From Triglochin maritima (Eukaryota > Streptophyta > Magnoliopsida > Alismatales > Juncaginaceae), in NCBI GenBank assembly GCA_963682175.1, contig OY821789.1, positions 33,672,188-33,736,187 of the forward strand: a DNA stretch of 64,000 nt, in the 5' to 3' direction. Under the pieces are notes generated by a model. It searched no databases. It was given only the letters and a program-made list of their open reading frames with translations, and was not told where the DNA came from. The translations under genes and the position numbers were made by a program. Below, one piece after another: positions 10,853 to 23,300 of this stretch (positions are counted from its first letter, which is position 1; every line of letters begins with the position of its first letter).

Positions 10853-12944
10853 CTCCCCCTCAAGTTGGGCCCGAAAGAGATTGTAGGTGCCCAACTTGTC
10901 TATGATCAAGTTGAATTGTTTCTGATTTAGAGCTTTGGTGAAGACATCTGTCAGTTGCTCTTCACTTGAGATGTATGGAACTTCTATTTCTCCGGCTTGA
11001 ATTTTTTCTCGGATGAAATGACAATCAACTTCAATATGCTTGGTTCTTTCGTGAAAGACGGGATTTGATGCTATATGTCGAGCAACATTATTGTCGCAGA
11101 ACATGTTCATGGTTTTGATGTGAGTTTGTCCTAGATCATGAAGAAGATGTTTTAGCCATATAAGTTCACTAGTTGTGGATGCCATGACGCGGTACTCAGC
11201 TTCTGCGCTAGATCGGGCAACAACCTTTTGTTTCTTACTTCTCCAAGTTACGATATTTCCTCCAACGAATATGCAGAAACCTGTAGTGGACTTTCGATCA
11301 TAGCTTCCTGCCCAATCTGCATCGGAAAAACCAATGATACTGTTAGAATTGTTATCCTCATTTAGTAGTCCTTGTCCTGGGGTATGTTTTATATATCTTA
11401 GAATTCTATCGATGATATCTAAATGTGGTGTTCGGGGTGCATGCATAAACTGACTTACTGTGCTAACAACAAATGTAATGTCGGGTCTAGTTACTGTCAG
11501 ATATATAAGTTTTCCTACAAGTCTTTGAAACTAGTGAATATCTTTAACAGGTTCACCATCAGTAGGGTTGGTTTTGAGATTTGCTTCAATGAGTGTTTTA
11601 GCAGGTTTAGCCCCAAGTTTTCATGTTTCCTTTAACAGATCTAGGACATATTTCCTTTGTGATAAGAACATACCCCTTTTTGAATATGCAATTTCTATTC
11701 CTAAGAAATATTTCAAAAAACCAAGGTCTTTTATATCAAATTTTGTTTTTAAGTAATGCTTAACCTGATTAATTTCATTAGTGTTATCACCAGTAATGAT
11801 AATGTCATCTACGTAGACTAAAACTATGGTGATTTCCTTTTTGTGATGTCTAGTGAACATAGAGGCGTCAGCAGAAGATTTTAAAAAAACCATAAGCAAG
11901 CAGAAAGTGACTAAGTTTAGCATACCATGCTCGAGAAGACTATTTCAGACCATAGATGGCTTTGTTGAGTTTGCATACCTGGTTTGGAGTAGTGTTGTAC
12001 CCTGGTGGGGGAGTCATGTATACTTCTTCTTCAAGCTTTCCTTGGAGAAAAGCATTCCTAACATCCATTTGGTAGAGTTTCCAATTTTTGTTAACAGCTA
12101 TGGATAGAAGGACACGAACAGTGTTCATTTTCGCAACTGGTGCGAAGGTTTCTAGATAGTCAAGGCCGTAAGTTTGAGTATATCATTTGGCTACAAGACG
12201 AGCCTTATATCTTTCAATAGTTCCATTGCTGTTATAATTTATTTTGTAAACTCATTTGCATCCAACTGGTTTGGTTCCGTTTGGTTTAGGGATAAGTGTC
12301 CAAGTTTTGTTGGTTTCTAAGGTATTGAGTTCTTCTTTTATTGCTTTTCGCCATTTAGGGCATCGAGAAGCTTCTTGAAAGGTCTTGGGTTCTAGGTTTT
12401 CGTTTATTTTGGTTAGGTAGATCCTATAGGTTGGTTGTATTTGTTTATAAGACAAGTGATCCTCAATAGGGTAAGTTACGTGAGAGATAATAAAATCGTT
12501 AAACCTAGTAGGTGAGCGACTTGGTCGAGTAGATCTTCTTCTCGGAGGGATCTCTTGATTGTTTGTAGGTGGAGTTTCTTCTTCTTCTCTTGTTTGGAAG
12601 TTGATAGTGTTGACTTCCGGTAGAACGGATGTAGTGGCCGGGAGAGACTCGGTTGGCCTTGTGTCTTCCGTTTCTTTAAAGTAGGGCTCACTATCTCTAA
12701 AGGATACATCTCTCGAGATATACATTTTACAGTTCTCGGGGTCGAAACATTTGTACCTGTTTTTGTTGAAGGAATAACCAAGAAAAATGAGGACTTTACC
12801 AAGAAAAATGAGGAATAACCAAGAAAAATGAGGACTGTTTTTGTTGAAGGAATAACCAAGGAATATACATTTTACAGTTCTCGGGGACTCTTCCCGTTTG
12901 ATCATCGCGATGATGGACGCGAGATCTGGAAGTTCTGGGGTCAT
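10847..12944 (-). pseudogene. copia pol remnant: integrase tail, reverse transcriptase, RNase H
   Basis: On the minus strand, 12944-12252 carries an integrase C-terminal stretch with KCIFLGYSFNKN and YKCFDPENCKMYISRDVSF. It is followed by the linker and the start of reverse transcriptase (CPKWRKAIKEELNTLETNKTW). 12128-11940 has [14 protein letters not shown] and KAIYGLK. 11923-11621 has VLVYVDDIIITGDN, the active site, and DLGFLKYFLGIEI. 11446-10847 is an intact RNase H domain with SDADWAGSYDRKSTTGF, SSAEAEYRVMAS and the C-terminal LTDVFTKAL. Frameshifts and stops separate the blocks. The integrase catalytic core and zinc motif are absent, and the integrase tail is fused directly to Gag. Confidence 0.88.
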
Positions 12945-13482
12945 GAGGACTTGACTCCGGATGGCTTCATAGCTGCCGTCGAGTCCGATGAGGAATTGAT
13001 CCCTTTCTTTGCGCTCGAGTATGACCTTCGGGTCAGTAGTCGCTGGCTCGTAGATGGCGAGCTCATCCCACCCACACTGGAGTGTCCCGAGATACTCCGT
13101 GATGGTTTGTCCTTGCTGTTTTTGTCTGCGATATGTCTTGTTTTAGTTTAAATATATGAGCGAAGTTGTGGGTTTTACCGTAGATATTTTGGACCGCGTC
13201 CCAGAGTTCTTTTGCTGAGTTTTTGTAGAGGAAGATGACACTGATTTTCGGTTGCATGGAGTTGATCACCCATGACATGACGAGGTGGTCCATCGCCTGC
13301 CACTCTTCTTGTTTTGTTGCGGTGTTTTCTCCGTCGGGTTTTGTTGATGTTCTGGTGACGTGTCTGAGTTTGCCCTTTCCACTGAGGGCCAGTGTAATCG
13401 CCCGTGCCCATGACAGATAATTCTGTCCATTGAGCAGTTGTGATACCAACTTTGGGGCATTTACTTCTGGATCCGTCATTTC
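12880..13482 (-). pseudogene. copia gag remnant
   Basis: Reading begins at MTDPEVNAPKLVSQLLNGQN (from about 13479) and continues with YLSWARAITLALSGKGKLRH and ELWDAVQNIYG, typical of copia Gag. After one frameshift near 13130 it continues with ITEYLGTLQCGWDEL, QFLIGLDGSYEAIRSQVL and MIKREESPR down to about 12885. There it joins integrase-tail sequence, so the CCHC knuckle is lost. Confidence 0.85.
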
Positions 13483-13652
13483 TGATTTTTTCTCCCTTGG
13501 GTCTGGATGTCGGTTTTTGGTCACCTTCAACCCCCTTGAGAGGCAAAGATGATGATTTTTCTGGTGTTTTCTCTGAGATTTTCTGATGATGAGTTCAGAG
13601 AACTCTGAGGATCACCGGTGATGAGAATGTGTGGGTTGTTGCTCTGATACCA

Positions 13653-13841
13653 TATAGAAAAACTGAGATGAATAAAAAAAAGTGATTTATTATTTCATTC
13701 TGAGTTACATGATTTATATAAGTTGTTGATGACCGTTTGTGCATAAGTAAACAGACGCGTTTGTTGGTTTGATTTATTTCTTGGTGATGATTCAGAGGTG
13801 GGCGCTTCGGATCCAGGTATGATGTTTTGGTTCTTTCAACA
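13653..13841 (-). repeat. 5' LTR of the copia element
   Basis: 189 bp, the same length as the 3' LTR. The outer edge TGTTG abuts the GGTAT duplication at 13842; the inner edge abuts the tRNA-Met primer-binding site. Confidence 0.92.
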
Positions 13842-13886
13842 GGTATTTTACTATGATATGTAAAACTAAACACCTTCATATATATG

Positions 13887-14119
13887 TAGGGGTGAGCAAA
13901 CTTCGGTTCGGTCCGGACCGAACCTTTTCGGTCCGGTCTTTGGTCCGGGAGACCACGGGAATTCGGTCTTCGGTCTGGTTCGGTCTGGTCAAAAACCGAA
14001 ATTTTAAGGGTTAAATTCGGATTTTGGACTGAACCAGACCGGACCGAACCGAATTTATTCGGTCCGGTCTTCCAAAAAGTTCGGTATTCGGTCCGGTCCC
14101 AGACCGAAGCTCACCCCTG
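13887..14119. mobile_element. Non-autonomous hAT element (MITE-like), 233 bp
   Basis: Ends are TAGGGGTGAGC and, reversed, CAGGGGTGAGC. It is flanked by perfect 8-bp duplications TATATATG (13879-13886 and 14120-14127), which is the hAT signature. The interior is filled with CGGTCCGG-type words in both orientations, including a perfect 20-bp palindrome at 13905-13924, as expected for subterminal transposase-binding repeats. There is no coding capacity. Confidence 0.9.
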
Positions 14120-14127
14120 TATATATG

Positions 14128-15997
14128 TCTCGATGGTTGAGACATTGGTATATCAAGATCAAGTCTCTTTGAAGTTGTTATTGCAAACAAAGAGACTTAT
14201 AAGCTTCAACGTATCCATCTTTAAAGTTGAAATGTTCGTATTCAACAACCTCTTATCATAACCAGTATATTTTAAGTGAAGCACACGATTAAAGTTTTAA
14301 ACTAATATTATCTTGAACTTCTCAGAGTCTTACTTAAATATTGCTACGATACCCTTAATCATGACCCATGTGATTTTGAGAAACAAATTTGCCAGTAGTG
14401 AATGATCTGCGCCGGAATTGGTTTAGCCTCAGGCATCACAATATAAACAGAAAATTTCTCATTGGATTTTATTTTATTTGCTATTTTAAGAGCAATTTTC
14501 ATTGATATTAAATTGTTCGCACCTGCAAATTTTTTATTATTGAAAAATCAGTGATAACAAATAAGACGATAGATGAATTGAAATTGTAGCCTTTAATATA
14601 CACGAATCAGATTATTCAGAGTATACAACATATTCGTGATCCAAATGGGTCAAGAATCCGAAAAGATCAAACTCCAAAAAAGACAATGAATATGATGTCT
14701 CATAAATAAAAACATAAATGTAAGGACATATTGCCATATCGGTAAACAACAAGAAATTCATCCCATTAGTCTGTGTTAGTTTTGTTACCATTACTTTAAC
14801 AAGTTTCTCAAACTACTATTTGCTCAAATCTAGCTGGCACAATACTCCGAAAATGTATCAAAAGGTTTGTGTTAAACTGTTAATTATGTTAAGAAAGTGG
14901 AGTATCACATGTATTACATATAGACTTCCCTAGTATAATTGTGAAATTGTCTCTGTGTTGTCATATTGACATCCACACACCACACACCTAATTGTCTCCA
15001 TATCATTTTGTAGATAGTGATCCCAAGGTCATGGTTGGGTTTGGTTTCCTTCATTGTACCCTTTTTTCACTTGCACACCAACTAACCTATCCACATTTTA
15101 ATTTTTAGTGGTCACAATATCCTCAATTCCTCTCAACCAAACCAAATCCAATCATATGGCTCTCCATCCCTCACAAGGTTTTTTTATGGTGTTTGTAACT
15201 ATACCTTCTATTTTAATAATATTTTCTGTAGAATCTTTAATTGAAATTCAATCACATATGCTCTTGAACTCGATATAGATCTACGATAATTGTTTTCTAA
15301 GAATGAGGAAATCTTGGTATGTTGTTGTCTTTATGTTTGCTATGGTTAATTTTAATCATGTCAGGTTGCGTAAGTGTATCTCTACGACTACGAGTTGTTA
15401 TGAGGTTGGAGATTAAAACCTGCATCCCAATCCCACCCAAGGCCATATTATGCAACCACTCAACATTGCTGGGTGTAAATAATAACAGCAAAAGTTGGAG
15501 TAAAATAATCTAAATATAGGAGAAATCAGTGTGGATATACAAAAAAACCCTGCTTAATTTTCTTTTTTAGCCCACTAGAGGGGAGTGTGCAATGTACATT
15601 CAATTCAATAAACTTTGTTTTCTTTCCTCTAGCAAAAGGATTTATGTGCTGGGGGTGAAGCTCATCTTGTCTCTATTTTCAATTTGGATCGGTAAGATGT
15701 TTTGTTCATAGCAAGTAACTAAGCAATATCTTTTATTTGTTTAGAGTGAGTTGTAGTCTTTTCAATGCATCAACATCTTGTCCTTGGTTTGGTTTTCTGT
15801 TGAGAATTTAATTTAAGTCTTAAACATCAATTTCTCTGTTCTTCTATCATAATTCCCTTAAAAAAAGAGTACACTACTGTCGACTAAAATGCTGCTGAAT
15901 TTGCTATAAATGTTGTTTCAAACCAAGTCTTGCATTGTATATTGCCTTGAGGATTATCTTACAATCATATATTGTAGATATTGAATTTTGTTTTCAG
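14128..15997. other. Upstream region of BOU, with probable 5' UTR exon
   Basis: No gene or repeat is evident from 14128 to about 15570. Near the 3' end there is a good splice donor (GGATCG followed by GTAAGA at 15692). The acceptor TTTTCAG ends exactly at 15997, immediately before the BOU start codon. A 5' UTR exon ending at 15691 with an intron of 15692-15997 is therefore likely. I could not place the transcription start. Confidence 0.45.
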
Positions 15998-17763
15998 ATG
16001 GGAGACGTAGCCAAGGATTTGACTGCCGGAACGGTAGGCGGAGTGGCCCAATTGATCGTTGGTCACCCGTTCGACACCATCAAAGTCAAGCTTCAAAGCC
16101 AACCTACACCATTAGCAGGTCTATACTATATTTTATTTTCTTCTTCTAAATCTCCTTAATTAACTAACTAACTCATTTGACATGTACAATTAGTTATTTC
16201 TGTTAACTCTAACAGGTCAACCTCCAAAGTATTCGGGAGCCATGGATGCGGTTAAGCAAACGATCACGGCCGAGGGTCCAAGAGGGTTATACAAAGGAAT
16301 GGGAGCTCCACTGGCAACCGTGGCCGCCTTCAACGCGCTTTTGTTTACTGTCAGGGGACAAATGGAGGCTCTGCTGAGGTCCGAGCCGGGAGCGGTCCTA
16401 ACGGTTAACCAACAAATTGTGTGTGGAGCTGGTGCTGGTGTTGCTGTTTCTTTTTTGGCTTGTCCAACTGAACTCATCAAGTGCAGGTTTTGATATCTCA
16501 ACATTGATTTCTACTACCAATATTGGATTCTTTTGTTAATCATAAAGTGTTGGCCAACGCCCAACAATGACATTATTAGAACGGATTTCATATTGGATTA
16601 GGGTACGTAGTAGTGAGAATCATTCATTAGTCTGCTGATTTCTTGACATGCTTGTTAATAAAGTGTTGTTCATTTTAATTAGTCCTAAGATTTCCTTCAA
16701 GTACTTATTCTCTGTTTTCACATGGATCTGTTTCAGTAAGTCACTAACATACACAATAAATAAATAAATAAATAAAACAGACGATTTTGTTTAATAAATG
16801 GGAAAAGATTGATATAGGGAGCTATCGTTAAGCTTGGTTGGTTCGTCATATTTCAGAACTCAAATACTCAGCTAAAGGATTACAGATATCAATAATCTCC
16901 ATCAAATTGTTGCAAGGTTCTTACATTGAATTAAGTTGATCAATCACCACTTTAAAATCAAATTGGCTGGGTAAGTCGTAAGAACTTGTAAATCGACCAA
17001 TTATATATTCTGAAATTTACCAAGACTTCCCTTGATTTTAGTTAGGGAAGTCATCCCAAGTCAGGTGGTTAATTGTCACAAAGAATGTCGCATAACTATT
17101 TTTCATAAACAATGATGACAATCTTAAGCATTAATCTATGTAACCCTCATGTAAACCACCTTGATTATATTTCTTAAACATCTTAATGTGAGATTGAACA
17201 AAGTTTTATACTTCTATTCAACTCATTAATTATGCTTGTTTTCTACATTTGGAAAAAAAAGATTACAGGCACAAAGCGCTCTGGGGGATGCTGCCTCAGC
17301 TTCAGGGATGGTAAAATATTCTGGTCCAATGGATGTCGCGAAGCACGTGATGAAATCGGAAGGCGGGGTAAGAGGCCTCTACAAGGGCCTCTTCCCCACC
17401 CTATGCCGCGAAGTCCCGGGAAACGCGATTATGTTTGGGGTCTACGAGGCTGTAAAACAATACATTGCAGGAGGACAAGACACTTCGAGTCTCGGAAGAG
17501 GCTCACTTATTATCGCAGGAGGTGTTGCGGGTGCGACATTTTGGGGTTCTGTCTACCCGACAGATGTGGTAAAGAGCGTGTTACAAGTTGATGACTTCAA
17601 GAAACCCAAGTATACTGGGTCAATCGACGCTTTCAAAAAGATTTTGGCGGGAGAAGGTGTTAAGGGGTTGTATAGGGGCTTCAGACCCGCGATGGCTCGA
17701 AGTGTTCCAGCCAATGCGGCTTGCTTTCTTGCCTATGAGGTCACAAGGTCTAGCTTAGGTTAA
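15998..17763 (+). CDS. BOU: BOU: mitochondrial carnitine/acylcarnitine carrier-like protein
   Basis: A mitochondrial inner-membrane solute carrier orthologous to Arabidopsis A BOUT DE SOUFFLE, linked to photorespiration and early seedling growth; its substrate has been debated (acylcarnitine by homology, glutamate by later work). Exons are 15998-16118, 16216-16486 and 17262-17763, all GT-AG, joining to 297 aa, the usual carrier length. The three tandem carrier repeats each show the signature PX(D/E)XX(K/R): [18 protein letters not shown] and YPTDVVKSV. The start [15 protein letters not shown] aligns with the family N-terminus, and the protein ends in YEVTRSSLG. No frame defects are visible. 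Exon 3 and its flanks were later copied at 62318-63862. I am confident in the identity and structure. Confidence 0.95.
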
Positions 17764-20390
17764 AGGATTGAGTGATTGGAGGAATGCGTGTGAAGTTTAA
17801 ATTCTTTGGGTTGTGATGCATGGTACCATGCATGTACCTTACTTTAATTTTTCATGGTTGAATTGTACTCGTGACACAACAATAAATAAATAACTATAAA
17901 CAAGTAAAAAATGACATTAGCAAATATAATCAAGTCGAAACCTCAATTAAAAACACCATGTCAATATTAGGGTACAAGCAGAAGGGAAAATGACACGAGC
18001 TGAAATCCTACTACATCACACTAAGAGACGAAAGAAATACATCAAATGAGCTCATAGATCCAATTCTCGCGTCCCAAGCCCAAGTCACCTCTAGCCTCCT
18101 ACCACATCCCACCTGCACACACAAACCATGTCTCAGTTTCAAATCAAGACTCTGTACACCACCCCAACCCGACACTATACTAGGTTACGCCGACCATACA
18201 ACTCACATTGGTCTTATGTCCCAAGGCGACCACACGTCCCAACAAGGCTGAGCGTGCACCTCGACCCTACCACACATCAAATCCACAAGGCAAAACTCAA
18301 CCCGCTCTCATGACAGAATTGTCACATGTCTCAAGGCGATCACACATCCCTGCAAGGTCGAACGTGCACCTCGACCTAACAACACATCTGATCGACAAGG
18401 CAAACACTCTACTCCAACCACACACATGAGTCTGTGAGCAACTCTCCTTAACGACCACTCGTCACAACACGGGTGAGCTGACCAGTTCCGTATCCGGCTC
18501 CAGGATCTGACCACATGCCTAAGTCCGTGAGTAACACTCCTTAACGGTCACTCGTCACAACATGCGTTGACCCCCTGGACCGCCACAATACAAGGGGGGA
18601 GCCCTAGTAGCTAGTCATACGCACCTCACACGTCATCCCACTACCACCGCACGCCCGATCCCGCGATCCCAGCTCCAACGACCACTCGTCACGATGTAGG
18701 TGAACCACCATTTCCATGAACCTCTCTTGTATTTACATAGGGGAGAGGTAAACACAATTTACCCAAAGTACAAGTCATACAACCCCAACAATCATATCTC
18801 ATAATATCATGAGTTTCACTAAGACAACAACGAATTATAAAGCAATATATATAAACATGACTAGAGAATCATAAAAACAACATAATAAAACTATCGCTCC
18901 AGACCCACAATTTAAGGGGAGTATAGGGGTCGAAGTGTAATTCTACTAAAGTGTTCTTACTAATCACACATTCCATAAATTCAGGGGGAAAACAATAAAT
19001 TTCTCAATTAATATTGTTTACTACAAATATCTGGAAATCCGAGGGAAAATATTTTCCCTGAATTAAGTTATTTTCTACAATTCTACAAGGTCCAGGGGTT
19101 TTCCGAAATTATCCCGATTATTATTATTTTCACAAATCACAAAGTCCAAGGTTTTTCCAACAATTATCCCGATTAAATTGTTCAACCAAATACAATTAAA
19201 ATCCAGGGATCTCATTGCAAAAACCCCAAACCAAACCAGGCCAAACCTTAACCCTACCCGACGGCCATCGCCACCAGCACGGTGACAGGGCCCGCGTGCG
19301 ATCGGCCTTACCGGTCGCTCCCTCCCCAAACACCCCAACTCTCCTTCGACCCATGGGTCTGGAACAAAAAGGGTGGGTAACGTACCTTCACCGGAGTTCA
19401 CCGCCTTTGGTGCTGCCGCTGCTGCTTAGGGTCGCCGCCACGAGGAGGGGTTCAGATTTGGGTTGGATTGGAAGAAGAAGAGAAAGAAAATGAGTGGGGA
19501 TTTGAGGGTTTTAACATGAATGATTGACATGTTATTTGCATCAACATCACTCCAATGCCTTGAAAGAGACTCCCGCATGGGTGAAATTAGAAGGGTCGAA
19601 TATATGTACCCAAATATGTCTTTTAATGAGACATGTTATTTCCAATGGATTGATGCATAGTCGATCGTCTTGAATTTGATCCATTTTAGTTTAGTTCATT
19701 TTAAATCAGAAAGCGGGAAAATAGTTTTTGACTTATTTTAAGTGGACACTATGATATGTTATCATAAAAAGATGTTGAAGGTTAAAATGGGAGGTTACAT
19801 ATTACAATCATTGGTGCCATTCTTATCATTTATATTTGAAGAAATTGTAGTTAGGATGTGAAATTGTGAATGCTTATGAAATCTCAATGCTATACAAGGA
19901 TCGAGTTCGGCGAGTTGTACCCAATTTCTCAACTCACTCTTTCAAATCTTTATGCTACCGAATACACCCAACCATCAAATAACCATAAGCCCAACAACTT
20001 CTGCAAAGCCCATTTCACATGCTATAAAAATCCACATTTTTCCAATCCAAGGCTTTTAATTCCTAATTTCATCTTGAATTTGGACCTTAGGATTAGATGA
20101 ACTTTTTTTGGATTCCCATGATTCATCTCATGATATACAAGACACTTTATACCATCTTTAATTTGTGAAAAGAGACTACATGTAGATCAAAGTCTAGGAA
20201 ACCTAATTAATCAAGATGTTTTATCCCGTGACAATAGTTGGTCTATTGCTGGTTGAGATGCACTAAATTTATCATCTCCTTGAATTTTGACCATGTAGGT
20301 TTGACTTACTTATAATAACTCACAACTAGGTTTTACATACAAATTAATGAAGTAAAGTAATAAATACACAATGTACAACAACAACAACAT
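17764..20390. other. Intergenic region with diverged short tandem duplications
   Basis: Between the 3' ends of BOU and the first NPC gene. From 18200 to 18450 a unit of about 110 bp (core GTGCACCTCGACC) occurs twice. From 18430 to 18710 a word like CGACCACTCGTCACAACA occurs three times. This part looks LTR-derived but carries no coding motif. The first 530 bp are duplicated at 62785-63304. A 108-codon minus-strand frame at 19075-19401 has no recognisable domain. The remainder (19500-20390) shows nothing I recognise. Confidence 0.45.
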
Positions 20391-23300
20391 TTAAGATTTG
20401 TTGCAAGCAAAGCAAGCCAAGACCTTCCGACCGAACGTGTCCTTGCTCCTGGGTTTAACCACCACCACCACCTCCGACTCGTCCATGCCCTTCTTCCGGC
20501 ATTTGTGACACTCCTTCATGAATACCTCGAAAGCGTCTTTGGTGTACTCTGCGGCTTTCGCGACGGTCATGTTCTCGTGGAGATTCGCCTTGTCTTCGTG
20601 GCAGTGGTCTCCGTTGAGACTGGAGCAGAGTTGCACCAACTCGGCTTGGAACTCGGTTAGAGGTGCTGCCTCTTTGGCTTCTGTTGTCCTTAGTTTCTTT
20701 GCCTCCGGCAACGTTACTAATCCAATACCAACAATATTGTTATTAATGTTAGATAAATTAATTAGCCACTACGCAATATACATCGACCGACATGATCCTC
20801 ACAAGTCAGAACTCATTTCAAAAGCTAGCTAGCTTATACATGAACACATTACAACAAAAACAACATTTTCTGAAGGCCAACTGCACCGATGGATATTCCG
20901 CCATCAATGGGTATTCCCGACGGAATTGGATTTTATTGCCAGACAGATTTGTCCGTCTGCAAAAATCCATTTTGTAGTAGTGACACTTGGCAAAGCATGT
21001 ATATATGACTTACTAATTTAAAGACTAAGCTCGTAAATAATTTTCCAAATGAAGTTTATGTTTGTGGAAAAATATATTGAAACTAAGTATGAATGTATTG
21101 TACATACCAGGGCAGTCAGTTCTAGGAGTGGTTCGGGTTAGGACTGACTCAAACGTTCCAGCCCAAGCATCTCTCTTGGTGAGGAAGGACTTTAGGTTGA
21201 ATATCTTCTTCACGGTGGCCGGAATGGAAGAGTGCTCGTATTCCGACGTGGGTTCCGGTCCGGATGGCCTGTGAATCACTGCATTCGAACCGACATTAGT
21301 TCTTTCCTACCTGCACGTCTTCAAGTCATAAAGTTATTTACGTAGCATTAATGTTTAGAAGTTTGTCTACTTTAAAATTATACTCGTTATTCAAATTAAA
21401 TCTCGAGAGATGACTCGTATTCAGAAGAGTTCGATTTCTGTATTTTGTATATATAGCTGTGGATGTATTAGTATAATGACATCAAATTTGAAGGTCATTT
21501 AAAATCTAACTAAATGAAGGGAACAAATGCAAAATAACATAACTCAAGAGCATACTTGACATCATGGCATCAAATTGGAAGGAAGATTGTATCTTTTCAA
21601 AAATATATTGTATTTTGTAATCAAATTCCACACGAAAAACTCATACTGGGATTCAATTTCTTGTACAGCTTAATCCAATACTTATAAGGATAATTACCTA
21701 TATATAGTTCGTGAATTAAAACTAAATCATACATCAAAACCACATATATACCTGTTCCAGGTTCGATCCAAGGAGAGATGAAGATGGCCGGAACACGAAC
21801 CCCAAGACGATCAAAATTAAAATTAAATGGCGGTGGTCCGACGAGACCATCGGGGTTCGGCACTCCCACCGGGGTCGGAACGTGATCAAAGAACCCTCCA
21901 TGCTCATCATAAGTGATCACAAACAACATCTCATTCCACTGAGGACTAGACCTTAGTGCTTCATACACCTCCTTCACGAACTTCTGGCCTTCCGATACGT
22001 CGTGGGACGGGTGGTCGTCGTTTCCGGGAAGAATTTTGAGATCAAAGTAGCGTTGTTCGACCACGACGTAGTTGGGGAGCTTGCCTTGCTTGCAATGGTG
22101 CTTGAATGCTAAGTCGAACTGGTGGAACTTGCTTATGTACTTTAACTTCCTTAGACTCCTGTAAAAGTGTAAAGTATGTCGGATTTTGTTTATTCAAAGT
22201 GAAATTCCTTGTGATCACATAAATCATGAATTGAATTGTTCAATTAAACTACCTCGACCATTTGAGTCACATACATACACCAAATAACATATGTAGCACA
22301 TTCTGATCTTAAATTCAATGAAAACATAAAAACAAACTTAATCCCAATAAAAATGATGACAATGAATCCGATGGCATAAACATAGATATGAAAAATTTGC
22401 AGTGGTATGAAAATAAATAAAGAAAAACGATGGTATAATGATAAAATAGTTATTCTTTAGTGGAATGAAAGCAACAAGTGTGCATAAGTAAGTAAACCCG
22501 AAGACATTATCACAATCTATAACCTACTTGGACTATTTTAATTAAGTATAGTACCATTTTCTTTGAGTAATTCATATACACTTACCACTAAGGAATTAAC
22601 ACTAACAAACCCCATACTAGAGTAGTAATGTACCTGTAAAATAGGGTAGAAGGTGGATATTGGTAGTATATGCCAAAGTTATATCCAGACTCATGCAAAG
22701 AATCAAAGATGGTCTTCTGCGGCAACCCTTCAATCAGCTTATTCCTCTCGTTGCTCGTTAATCCGTGCGACGTCGCCGAGTGGACGAAAAGCCGGTTAGG
22801 CTGAGTAGAAGAAGGAATGGAAGCGAACCATCGGTCGCAGACCGCGAATTGGGCAACCAATTCTTTGTACACTGGGACTGCATCCGGACGGAATCCGTTC
22901 ATCACCGTTTCTGATAGTCCCATTTCTTGGCTCTCCGATTGTTGGGCGAATCCGTTCATGAGAGGAGGGGTGGTCGGAGTGGTGGCAAGCTCGCTCGAGT
23001 ACTTCACCCCATACACCTAGTTTAATCGAAAGTTTAAAGAGTGTAACTGTAAAGTTTTAAATTTCAGAGGAATAAATGTTACTGAGGCATAGTTGAGAGG
23101 ATATCTATAATTAATCCTAAATTTTATCTTAAGGATTAGATAATTAGAGAGATAACTAATGCTTTGGCAGGTAAGAAATTATTTTTGAAGTTATGGCTAA
23201 GATATTGAAGCATCAACAACTCCATGTGAAATAAGATTCTTGGGGATTATCTTATCTATATATATATGATGTCAATACGATTATCTTATTTATATATATA

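Larger units (their letters stand above)
10664..13841 (-). mobile_element. Internally deleted Ty1/copia LTR retrotransposon with 189-bp LTRs
   Basis: A 3,178-bp element on the minus strand, bounded by two 189-bp LTRs and a 5-bp target duplication GGTAT (10659-10663 and 13842-13846). A primer-binding site complementary to initiator tRNA-Met (TGGTATCAGAGC on the minus strand, 13652-13641) lies next to the 5' LTR. A polypurine tract (CTTGAGGGGGAG on the minus strand) precedes the 3' LTR. Gag, the tail of integrase, reverse transcriptase and RNase H remain; the Gag zinc knuckle, protease and integrase core are missing. The LTRs differ at about nine positions by eye, so the insertion is moderately old. 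It cannot move on its own. Confidence 0.93.

Noticed and set aside
19075..19401. 108-codon minus-strand frame
   Set aside because: No domain, no splice context, and it lies in repeat-like sequence.
20845..20982. Firm CACTA assignment
   Set aside because: Ends and internal words fit, but the required 3-bp duplication is absent, so it is listed only as possible.
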